A stretch of 11,772 bases of DNA, from positions 1 through 11,772 of the forward strand of contig JADNYV010000965.1 in NCBI GenBank assembly GCA_015501055.1. Reading direction: 5' to 3'. A program made the translations under genes and the position numbers. The notes under the pieces are model-generated. The model had not been told where the DNA came from. It saw only the letters and a list, made by a program, of their open reading frames with translations, and ran no database searches. The stretch's first letter is position 1. Every line of letters begins with the position of its first letter. Source of the stretch: Mucidula mucida (taxonomy: Eukaryota > Basidiomycota > Agaricomycetes > Agaricales > Physalacriaceae). Shown piece after piece: positions 1 to 8,732 of this stretch.

Positions 1-177
1 TAGACAATGGTGCTCGCTTGTTCCCGAGGAGTGCGCTCTTCTCGAACAGGAAGTGGTTGAGCCTTTGTCGAAGAATCGCTGTTTGTTGAAGAGCTGTCGT
101 CGAAGAAGAGGAAGGTGTTCAGACCAGTAAAGATGGGTAAAAAGATTTCGCGAGTCTGTGTGCAAGTCTTTTCGTGA
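1..177 (+). pseudogene. Frameshifted 3' fragment of gene X (left copy)
   Basis: This is the mirror copy of the last part of gene X, which is complete at 9173-10019. A 1-bp difference at about 62-65 (GAGCCTTTG here, GAGCCCTTTG in the sense strand of the right copy) changes the frame after the conserved LLEQEVVEP stretch. The shifted frame ends at a TAA at about 128-130, so the basic SSKKRKVFRPVKMGKK tail is not encoded. The original stop position would have been at about 175-177. Upstream exons are outside the window, so the rest of this copy cannot be judged. Only the frameshift is directly seen. That the left copy is the mutated one is inferred from the intact three-exon model on the right. 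Confidence 0.8.
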
Positions 178-617
178 CTATCAGTCCTTCTCGATATTTC
201 ATACCCTGTTAAATTAGTAGTAATACCAAGATGCTTATTATTACTTTATGTGGGACTTCTAAAGCACAGGGTAGTGTCGGGTTGAGCTCGATCAATGTGG
301 GTCTATGTTCCAATTCGGCACACACCGTCTGCACGATCATCGAGTTTCGTGTTTGTTGGCCATAATACAAAAGCTCCTTGATCAGACTGAAGTGTACCCT
401 ATGCTATATGTGAAGTACCTTATCGTCGGCTTGGTCACTGCGACTGCTGCTTATGCCTGACAGTGTTGTCCGGCGGTTAGGGATAGTTCGATTATCAGAG
501 ATCTGTAAGTACATAGTATTCAATGTACTTTTTGTGTCTGCTTACTTTTGTTCACATCTCTCAGGGCCCGCACTGTGGCAGCAAGCCAGCCAAACGATTG
601 GTCCAGAAAAGGCAGGT
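1..617 (+). repeat. Left arm of a near-perfect long inverted repeat
   Basis: Bases 1-617 are the reverse complement of 8733-9350. I compared the arms base by base. From 66 to 606 the coordinates sum to 9350. Before about 62-65 they sum to 9351, because the left arm lacks one C. I found one internal substitution (left T416, arm-equivalent C on the right) and a mismatch at 607, then similarity breaks down after about 617. A weaker match around GACGGGATCGC (639-650 against about 8699-8712) shows that the alignment continues in diverged form. The arm starts at base 1, so its true outer end lies outside the window. It carries the 3' end of a gene X copy and a shared spacer. Confidence 0.97.
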
Positions 618-657
618 TGCTTATGTCTGGGGAACTTTCGACGGGATCGCCTTGGCG
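178..657 (+). other. Shared spacer with a possible intron, no recognised gene
   Basis: This stretch separates the gene X copy from the BRR2-like pseudogene and is duplicated in the right arm. It contains a convincing fungal intron at 505-564, GTAAGTACAT...TCTCTCAG, whose mirror is 8786-8845. That implies exon sequence on both sides: an upstream part reading MPDSVVRRLGIVRLSEI from 453, and a downstream part starting GGCCCGCACTGTGG at 565. I could not match either piece to a family. It could be a 5' exon of the BRR2-like locus, a 3' UTR intron, or part of another decayed gene. No promoter or terminator was recognised. Confidence 0.5.
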
Positions 658-2390
658 TCGACGCTCGAACTGTTCCGTGTCTTTGCGCTCTCAAACAGGT
701 TCAAGTTTCTCCCAGTAAATTTCTCCAAATTTGTTTTGGAAAGTCGTCCTGATTTGTTCCCTAGGTTCGTCAAGAAGAGAAGCTAGAGCTTGCGAAGCTG
801 CTCCATTGCTTCCCCATCCCGGTCAAAGAGAGTTTTGAGGAATCGGCGGCCAAGACTAACGTGCGGTTCTTTGGCTCGGCAGTTCAAGAGTGTACCGGCC
901 GATGTTAATCGTAAAGCAGAAGACAAGCAGTTCGTAAGCTGCACATTTGCTTCCTATTCGATTGTCTTTCTGACATTGTTCTACAGTCATGGTATTAGTA
1001 CTTTGACCTGCTCAGTATGGGCGACCTATCTGAATGAAATCGCTTTGATTTCTGAATAAGAGTCCTCCAGACATTTGAGAGCTTATTGACATGGTGAATG
1101 CTGGACGATTCTTGCATCGCCTTGTTGACAACTTCCCAGAGTTACAGTGCGTCGTTGCGTTTCCCGCCCTTCACCTTTGCTTACCAAGCTATATAGACTG
1201 TCGGCCCTCTCACACGCTCTTTATTACGCACCAACCTTTCCATTATTCCCGATTTCCAGTGGGATGAAACGGTCCATGGTGCTGCCGAATGTTTCTTGAT
1301 CCCCACGTTGATGGAGAGGTTATACTCTTCCGTGACACGTTCGTCCTTTGCCAGCGGTGTTGCGAGGACGAGCACAACGTCACCATAACCGAGTCCGTGT
1401 TCCAGTCCGCCTACTCCTCTATGTTTCCATCACTGACCGATGGTTACATTCGGAGACTCGTCTCGGTTCGTTCAACCACTCATACCTTCCCGAGAAATTC
1501 TCCAACGAGTCGCGATCTCCAAAGTCTGCGTTTCTCAGATCTGCAGCCCGACTATCACGATGTGCCACAAGATCGAAACACGACCTGAGGTCTTCCAAGC
1601 CTTGTGCAACTCGGACGGAAACATCTTTGTTGGCGTTCCGACAGGCAGTGGCCATTAGTTTGCGCTGAGTTCGCACTTCTTCGTCTGTAGGAAATGTACC
1701 CACCGCAGGCAAGCCTTTCCTTTGACGACATTTTGTGACAATGTTAATGATAACTCTAGTCGGACGTCTGATCTCCTCGATGGCGCCAACAGGTTCCTCA
1801 TTTCAAGCTTGAGGTACGCCTTTGCTGCCTTCTGTTGTCGGGAACGTGAGCCTCATTCTGGTGTAGGTCATCAAGCGTTGCACTGCGGTGGGGATCGAGT
1901 CGCTATATGATATCTTGGAAATGTCGGAGTACGACAAGCGAAGTAGTTTTCGCAGCTGTCTACGGCGTACATGTATGTTGCTTAGGTTCAATTTATATAA
2001 ACAAGATGTTGCTATCTTTGTGAATTCATACCCAACACTCGATGTCAGCGACAAGCTCGTCAAGGACGAGTACACGGCCGGCGCGCCTATCATGCTCCAA
2101 GTGACCAAGTCTTGCTGTCATGCGATGTCGACGAGGACGACGAAGATTGCAGATCAAAATGTCGTGGCGCCTTACTAAAAGGTAGCGAACTGGTGACTGG
2201 TTGTGGGGCGAGCCGTCTACGGGGCAGTTGTAGGCGATCAAGCCGGTGACGGTGAACCATAGTTTTGCGATGAAGCTGCAGCTTACTCTGTTGAAGGGCA
2301 AGCATAGTTTGGAGCGATGCTTATGGTGGTGCTGACCATGATATTGGGTTGGACGCGTTAGAGAATACGGCCGATGATAACGGTGCATGT
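658..2390 (+). pseudogene. BRR2-like spliceosomal helicase pseudogene, left copy
   Basis: BRR2 is the large two-cassette Ski2-like RNA helicase that unwinds U4/U6 in the spliceosome. In order, this remnant shows the first Sec63 unit (ELFRVFALSNRFKFLP at 661-714; then [18 protein letters not shown] after an intron at 715-764). [10 protein letters not shown] is at 877-906 after a deletion of the middle of that unit. Introns follow at 934-986 and about 1147-1196. Next are [17 protein letters not shown] and the IgG-like part (DEHNVTI, DRWLHSETRL). The second-cassette start NIFVGVPTGSG ends in H plus a stop at 1656-1658, so the Walker A lysine is gone. CAEFALLRL follows in another frame. The helicase core is then missing and the C-terminal Sec63 end follows (IKRCTAVGIESLYDILEMSE from 1870, FVNSYPTLDVS, NHSFAMKLQLTLLKGKHSL, DHDIGLD). 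There are at least five frame changes and several stops, so it is clearly non-functional. Confidence 0.9.
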
Positions 2391-2538
2391 AAAGGCTACA
2401 ATTTGGGACTAAGTACTACTAGACTGTATATTATTTGCATATACTCGAGTATCTAGGCGGGCCGTAAACTCTTCCGAACCGACACGAACGTATCTGAAGG
2501 CACTCGATGAGCTCGGAAGTAGTAATTTAAAAGGTGCC

Positions 2539-4968
2539 TTACCTTAGCGGTGTCTGATCAAAGCCTGACGCAGACAAGCTGACGATATCAGGTATTGCGG
2601 AATCCTTTAATAGGCGGGCAGTCTCCATGAATCTTGCCTCCCGCAATGGTACACCAGCACGGCTATCGGTCGTTGTTCCAAGAAGATAGAACGCCAATGC
2701 GCAGAGCGCTATACCGCATAGCACGGTGACCACCGCTTTCCATTGGACGATCTGCAGTCTCGCCCGTGTTTGGTGTGTATAGTATTGTGCAGCGGTAGCC
2801 AGCGTGGAGGTATAGTTCTCGGGAACAGACTGGCATTGTTGGTAGGGCCAATCGTAAGCGAACGGTTGGTCGCAGAGCTGCCATATATTCCAGAGATAGC
2901 TGGCAGTCATGTTAGCCAACATGTTCTCGAAGAACGCGAGTGAGTGATTCGCTTGAAGGATATGAAGAAGGATGCCAGACATGACGTTCCGGTCCTGCTG
3001 GGATGTATTATCGTCGTTACTGCAAGGGGCGGGTACAAACATTTCGAGGAATTCGTTCGCGAGAAAGTCGTTCCCATCACGAGGATTGACTGCCGAGAAA
3101 TCATCCCAAGCATGAGCGGCGGAAGGCTCTAATTGAGAGCTTCCATCAACCAGCACCCCGGTGGAATTGAATGAAAGCTTCGCCTTTGTTGTTCGAAGAG
3201 TACAACCGAGTGCTTGAAAATGCCAGGTGTTGCTCTCAGCGATGCACTCGGTGTGGTCTCGGAAGTAGTCCACACATTCGGCAGAAGCGTCATCGAGTTG
3301 GTTGCTACTGCAAGCGCTCAGACAATCGTCAGCCGCAAGAAGGGACGTGACATTGACAGACGCAACCGATCCAGTTGCGTCATGGAGTAACAAGTCTCTG
3401 TCGGGCGTAGCTACAACCATGAGGACTTGGTTCGATGCTCCCTTATATCCATCTTCAGCATGCCAATCATCGAAAGACCAAGGCTGCAACAAGAGATCGA
3501 AACTATTGTTGTAGATTTCGACATCGAAGAGCAGGGGACTCAGAAGTGTACTATTGAACAAGGAAGAGTTCAGAGTTCCATAGGGAGGTCGATTGCTCAA
3601 GCTGACAAAGTGAGCGAACTCAGTGTGATTGTTGGGAGGCCATCGAACATAATAGTTGTCGGAAGAACCATTGACCATATCACCCGGAGGGCTAAAGAAA
3701 CTGTCCTCCGGCTTGATATGCGAACAATGCACATTCATCTTTGTGCCGTTCACATTGACTGGAAAAGAACGGTTACATATGGTTCGACATGTAGTACCCC
3801 TCTACGCACCTGTGTCAAACGGACGAGACGAATCCGGGATATCGTAAAGAACGCTGCAAAACAACGTCAGAACAAAGTTCTTCAAAATGGCTGACCCAAC
3901 TCACTTGCCAATGAGTCCGGAATGGTGCGTTTCGTTAGCGAAGATATCCGGACGAAGAGTTCGTGTGGAAGTCTTAACAATGTCGTAGAGCTAAGGATGT
4001 TCGAAAACATAGATGGGAAGTGAACTCACCTGCCACAAATCTTGTATCTTGTAGAGCCCTGAACTAATGTCTTCCATGCTGGAACAATTGTAGGTCCCGT
4101 GATCCACGTGAACCAGATTGGAAGAATGGAATGGTAGAAGGTGATTGTGCGCCGGACCATCGTTCATCGTTGTCGTGTTGTAGACTTCGACCCCTTAAAA
4201 CAGTGCATCGTTAGGTATGTGTCACCTACACTAGTATTTGTGGCTTACCAAGGACGCTAGACGATGCCAGTTTCAAGATCTCGCCCGCGATAAAGTAAAG
4301 AGGTATACCGAAGAGGACACTGCGCGAAATTTGTCTGGAGCGATGCATATGGAAGAGGCCATTCATAACGGAGGGTCCCACTCCTCCGTACCAGGCTTGA
4401 AGCCGATAGTCGAGGTCAATGATAGAACGAGCTAAGTTCTGTGTCAGATGTATGCTTCTACGGAACATGGAGCTCACGGTGTCGGATAGCAGCATCGATC
4501 GCTACCGCACTAGACAGCAAATACAAAAGTGAAATGGATGCCGTGAAGAAAATCTGCACCACGATGGTAATAGTACTGGTGACTTGGCTGACCTGAACAC
4601 CGTGAGTGGAGAGTAGTTTGCTTGTTGACTGCGGACTTACATTTTCAACTTCAATTTCTACCTTCCGCTCCCCGTGTGTCAACGAAACGATGAGCGTAAA
4701 TATGCTGATAAGTAGAAGCGTTGCGTGCAGAAGATGGACCACCATCAAGCGAAAAGAAGATCGCCAAACAGGTCGTTGTCCTGGAGACCTGTCTCTCCGG
4801 AGACGCCAGTCCTCTAGCAGCTCTCCACGTTCCACGAGAGTACTGTAGAACTGTTAGAAAAGACGTAAAGGCATGGAGGGTGACGAACGAAGAAGCATAG
4901 TCCAATGGATTAAGCTCAAGCTCCACACCTGAACGATAAGTCATTGCTGAGACAGACGCGGATGCCAT
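2539..4968 (-). CDS. Multi-pass fungal membrane protein with a large glycosylated ectodomain, eight exons
   Basis: My splice model has exons 4968-4927, 4850-4641, 4592-4478, 4431-4249, 4193-4030, 3990-3905, 3853-3810 and 3758-2539. It keeps one open frame for about 687 residues. The 4593-4640 intron is 48 bp and in frame, so it may be retained. Three hydrophobic helices lie near residues 49-72, 90-116 and 160-180. About 440 residues rich in NxS/T sites and cysteines follow, then a last helix near 624-642 (VVTVLCGIALCALAFYLLG) and a 45-residue tail. The layout resembles lineage-specific mushroom membrane proteins with NVLYDIP-type motifs, of unknown function. Weak points are the first exon, whose only in-frame donor is GTGGAG rather than a consensus site, and the end, where the TAA stop lies inside a GTAAGG donor-like sequence and a further exon is possible. 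No disabling change was seen, unlike its neighbours. Confidence 0.8.
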
Positions 4969-5939
4969 GATGAGTGGGTAGCTTCGGGGCTTTGGGTTTA
5001 TGTATCCTTCCGAAATGTATTCGCGGTCGATTCATATGATCACGTCTATGCAGTTCGCCGTAGAAGAGTAAACCGTGATCGACAGTCGGATGTATTGAGA
5101 TATCTGTAAATGCACCGCCAAATCGCGCCAAGCACCGCACATCCTGATGGCAATGAAAAGCCGCCCACTGGAGGAATTGAGGTTGTTGAGGGAAACCAAC
5201 ACTGCCGTGCATGGTTTGTCCAGGAAGGAGGTCTGACAACAGAAGTTTCAAGACTGTAAGACAACCCGGAGCCAAATGTAGCGTGATGGAGGTTCGAAGC
5301 CAACAGGATAGACTTACATAATGGTGTTCTACGAGGGCAAGGCCCTGGCGAAATCCGCCACAGGAAGGCGCGCAGTCATCTTGGGAGCGGGTAGCTGAGT
5401 GCTTTGTCGTCGGAACCTGACATGGGCCAAGCAAAGACCTGGGTGTACGCCATCAGTGCGTTGACACCGATTCAGAGTCTAGCGTAATGTGGCCTTAAAC
5501 ATCCCCAGTTAGTTTAATAAAAGCGCGTACTTACAACAGGGAGAAGCATACCTGATCCCGACCGCACTCTCAGGCGTATGCTGCAGATCGAAGTGGTGGC
5601 AGCTCTCACAGACGAGTGTATCATCGACCTTAAAGACCCGTACTACGCGTATGTCAGAGCGCGGTATCATCTGAGCTTAGCATGAAATAGTGACGAAACG
5701 TCTAAAAAGAACAGCACCTTATCGTCATGAACTGCCTGATGAGCCAAGCAGCGAGTATCGAGTTAGAAGCCAAGAGTTCAGACTCCATATGTATGTCCAG
5801 CAGAAGTTAAGGGCGCCCGTTAGAGCACCCTACACTTTGCGGACTGTTATCCCTTGCAAGCACCTGTCAATTGTCTCGAAATACATGGGCTTTATCCCAG
5901 TATCCGCTGCATGAATATTTTCAGCACAATGAAACCTCT
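4969..5939. other. Unassigned stretch with possible decayed minus-strand exons
   Basis: No family was recognised. On the minus strand an ATG at about 5670 opens a reading of about 40 codons (including KVDDTLVCESCHHFDLQH, with a CxxC pair) that runs to a donor-like GTATGC near 5550. Further down, a frame from about 5434 reads QDDCAPSCGGFRQGLALVEH up to a GTAAGT at about 5316. After TCTTACAG a frame continues with LSDLLPGQTMHGSVGF and onwards to about 4920, crossing into the membrane gene's first exon. These pieces do not join in one frame with simple GT..AG introns, so they may be a decayed gene or chance. The promoter of the membrane-protein gene should lie just above 4968, but I see no clear TATA box. 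Nothing was recognised in 5690-5939. Confidence 0.35.
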
Positions 5940-6980
5940 GGCATCAAGCCACTAACCATGACCACCCCATACGGGAACGAATGAAACATATCCTGCAGCT
6001 CCGCGTTTCATTCAGGATCCCGCTTTGCAGCGATATCCCGCCAGGCCAGCATATGTGCTTCCGGTGCTACCTGGTCTAGGCTTAGAGTATCGGCGTTGAG
6101 CGTGGAACGAGCGGAATCTTTGCCGCAGAGTCCCATTGATGATGTATCAGAAAGGTAATATATCGCACGCTGGGTATGGTCTTCGCGACTCGGGGAATGG
6201 AAAGGAAGTTCTCGACCATCATGGCGTGTATCTAGAAGTAGGCACGTTACACACGTGGCAATACTAACGGAGGAGAATCATACCTTCTCGGAATTACGAC
6301 TCGCAAGGTCTATTGCTACTGCTCCGCCCAGTGAATGTCCGTAGAGGACCTAATACTGAGGGTCCGTGGGAACGTAATCCAACGCTGCCTGCGCGTCGCG
6401 TCGACGACCACGTTCAGAGGGTTTGCCTTGCGATGCCCCGTACCTGATGAGATGTAAGCGCGCGCCCACCCAGACGTAAGGGACTCGCTCGCGATACGAG
6501 ACCGTCAAAGCGCTGGAACCAAGTTCCCAGAGATTGTATCCATAGGTCGTGAACGTATTGGACCAACTATGGTAGTTGTTTCCGTGGAATAGAATGATTG
6601 TGGCGCGCGCGGTAGGCAGTTTAGCCTGGTATTCGCATATGGTTAGACTCCAACGTTAGATTCAACGACGAGTACCTGCCGTAGAAGGTAGCACTTGAGG
6701 ACGACACCATCCGACGTTTGTACATCCACCTCGATGTAAAGTATACCAGTCATACCTAAGCGCACGACATGACACCCAGCATTGGTAGACTCGAAGCCGC
6801 GGACCTATGCGCCTTTCGTCTTCGGAATCATAAGCGGCGGGGTATATGCAGGAGTACTGTCCGTGTCGTAAAATCTACAGCAGTAGCTGTGAGTACCATT
6901 CCGAAACAACCGCTCAAAGAGTCTACATTCGTGAATACGGAAAGCATGTATATTTGCAGTACTTTCTTGAGGTAGTTCAT
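5940..6980 (-). pseudogene. Bem46/ABHD13-type alpha/beta hydrolase pseudogene
   Basis: Bem46 proteins are membrane-anchored serine hydrolases linked to cell polarity in fungi. From ATG 6980 the reading MNYLKKVLQIYMLSVFTNV gives the N-terminal anchor. After a degraded part come TSDGVVLKCYLLRQ, an intron ending in CCAG, and the oxyanion motif LFHGNN at about 6575-6592. A 46-bp intron with a GC donor may follow. GKPSERGRRRDAQAALDYV leads to the nucleophile elbow GHSLGG at 6323-6340. After an intron at 6232-6283 the reading is VENFLSIPRVAKTIPSV, then HHQWDSAAKIPLVP, the acid region (LDQVAPEAHM) and the His region. Disabling changes are a TAG at 6350-6352 just before LYGHSLGG, a TAA after STPIL with a frame change, a TGA before NAELQDMF, and another frame change at the catalytic His. 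Introns remain, so it arose from a normal gene. Confidence 0.85.
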
Positions 6981-7225
6981 GGCCAATGCCAGGCAGTTTT
7001 GACCATGGCTGTGAGTGTGTGAGTTCGATATAGGCGGGACCGATTGACAACGTGTTTGCGGCCTTGCAGGATCTAATTCTATCACAGCGTAGATCCGGGC
7101 TTAGTGGGTGCCACAACACTGCCAACATGCGATTGAAATCAAGAGCAACAATCGATACAGATCGCTTATACGCGCTCTATTAAGCGCCTCTCATCCGCGT
7201 GCGAACGACGTTGTGGCGTTGGGGA

Positions 7226-8375
7226 CATGATCATCGACGCCACCTTTCGGGAGTTTGCTTCAGATATGCTTCTTCGTCTGCTGGCACATGATTACACACC
7301 GCCTGCGCTCGTCTTCCTTCGGGCGACACGCCCGGCCCATCATCTGTAGCATACCATGACTGGATAGTCGACCTATAAGGGAGGATGAATGGCCGTTTTT
7401 TGTTCAGGTAGAAATAATGTAAATGGGCGAGAAATGGAAGATGACATGCGAGGGGGCATCCATCCATTCACCAATCGCGTTTGCGTTCACCAACGACACA
7501 AACTATCCGCGTCTCGTCCGCGAGATGACGACCTCATATGTCGGCCCAACCTCGCCACCAACCAATTACACCTCATCCGCGACTACCAACCCGATGTCTT
7601 GCACATTCTTGCGTAGGCGCCATCGACGAGATAGAACGTCCCATTGCAAACATCCTCCACGCAAACTGTTCTGCCATCCGAGTTGTACAAGACTTGGAAC
7701 TTGGAAGACCTATGGTTGGACCTTGTTGTATGTGGTAATAGTCGGTTTGTAGATCTGAGATATGCAGAGGTTGGAGATCGGAAAACTCGTGGGGAATCTG
7801 TCAGGAAGAGGTGTTTGAACGAAATGGGGAGAGGAGTCTCCCAATGGTCATTGATGGAAATGTAGTAATCAGGCGGAACTGGATCGCACATGGGAACCAC
7901 GATGATGGCTTTATGCTCGACACTGGCGAAGGACACAGGTATCATGGGAGAGCATAACCTCACCATCGACGTCTATCCTACTGAAAATCCGGGGGGGGTG
8001 GGGTCGATGCGTAGTAAAGAGCGAGCAATAGGTTGAACCTGAGCCGACAGCCTGTATGATTTAAAGAGCAAAGGTGAAGGGCAGGAAACGTAATGACGCA
8101 CGCTTTGGAAAGTGGTGAACAAGACGATGTGGTAACAATCGTCCAGCATTCGCCATGCCAATATTTGCTCTCCGATTTTAGGCAAACTCTATTCGAAATG
8201 TCAAAGGGTGATCGTTTATATAGAGCGCCCATAATTTACCAGGTCAAAGTGGCTGTAGAACAACGTCAGAAAGACAGTCAGTACAACTTACCAACTGCTT
8301 TACGAATAACATCGGCCGATACACCCTTGAGCTGTCGTAAACCCAATTTCAGCGCGTCTCTGCTGTCCGCGGGCG
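7226..8375 (-). pseudogene. BRR2-like spliceosomal helicase pseudogene, right copy
   Basis: This is a mirror-oriented relative of the pseudogene at 658-2390. Read on the minus strand it gives RQLKGVSADVIRKAV (about 8334-8292), an intron at 8253-8291, HFDL, and NAGRLLPHRLVHHFPK. An intron at 8052-8101 matches the left copy in position and sequence. Next come AQVQPIARSLLRIDPT, VPMCDPVPPDYYISI, LPISFKHLFL and FQVLYNSDG. Walker A and what follows are deleted, and the reading jumps to [14 protein letters not shown] (from about 7632). Motif II reads ADEV then TAA (7566-7568) where DEVQ or DEVH is expected. GGEVGPTYEVVISRTR and GEWMDAPSHVIFHFSP follow. Another deletion leads to motif VI, MLQMMGRACRPKEDERRRC, and a TGA at 7260-7262. 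Stops, frame changes and at least two internal deletions make it non-functional. Confidence 0.9.
7991..8003 (+). repeat. G8-T-G4 homopolymer tract
   Basis: Eight G, one T and four G. On the minus strand this is a C-rich run inside the right BRR2-like pseudogene, at the codons where intact family members read LTITPDF. Two frames each keep part of the family sequence on either side (LLRIDPTPP and PPDFQ). That fits replication slippage in the tract causing one of the frame changes. Confidence 0.85.
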
Positions 8376-8732
8376 ATATGTCAGGCCTTCGACTGCGTCG
8401 CCTCGAAAGAATCCATGATCCGAGTACGCAAAGCCGGGCGCAGCCTTTTCAATGCGATCGCCCGTTTCTTCTCCTTCTTCTGCGCGTCGTTGCGATTCTA
8501 CAAAACGATGCGAGAGCCCATTTCGCGTGAGTCGATGCGACCTGCTGGTGAAGTCGGCGGTTAGGCAATACAGAGCGGTCGGTGGTCAACGCCAAGGAAG
8601 AAGAGTTGCCATAGTTGTATGGTAGAAAGTCCCGTTTGCCGATTCCCGATATTTCTTATGCGTGGTGGTCATCGTCGCCGACGTTGAAGGTAGAAAGAAA
8701 GGCGCGATCCCGTCAACAGTTCAACATGATCG
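8376..8732. other. Unmatched stretch between right arm and right BRR2-like pseudogene
   Basis: In the mirror position the left copy carries the ELFRVFALS and FPIPVKES parts of the BRR2 Sec63 unit, but I cannot find these here. The first 40 bases inward from the arm still resemble the left copy (GGATCCCGTC type matches). After that the similarity is lost. On the minus strand a short frame near 8400-8490 reads KKRAIALKRLRPALRTRIMD, which is basic and matches no family I know. The segment may be an unrelated insertion or replacement, or BRR2 sequence decayed past recognition. Confidence 0.4.

Noticed and set aside
658..2390. A functional truncated BRR2 paralogue with regulatory role.
   Set aside because: Frame changes and stops occur in every part, including inside conserved motifs, and cannot be removed by plausible introns.
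3427..3894. 155-codon plus-strand open frame.
   Set aside because: It is antisense to the glycosylated ectodomain of the membrane protein, lacks family resemblance and runs across two well-supported introns of that gene.
4916..5434. Single-exon 172-codon minus-strand gene.
   Set aside because: It runs over donor and acceptor-like sites and into the first exon of the membrane gene in another frame, and has no recognised motif. It was kept only as an unassigned stretch.
8093..8530. 145-codon plus-strand open frame.
   Set aside because: Its first half is antisense to recognisable BRR2-like coding sequence and introns. The rest has no family resemblance.
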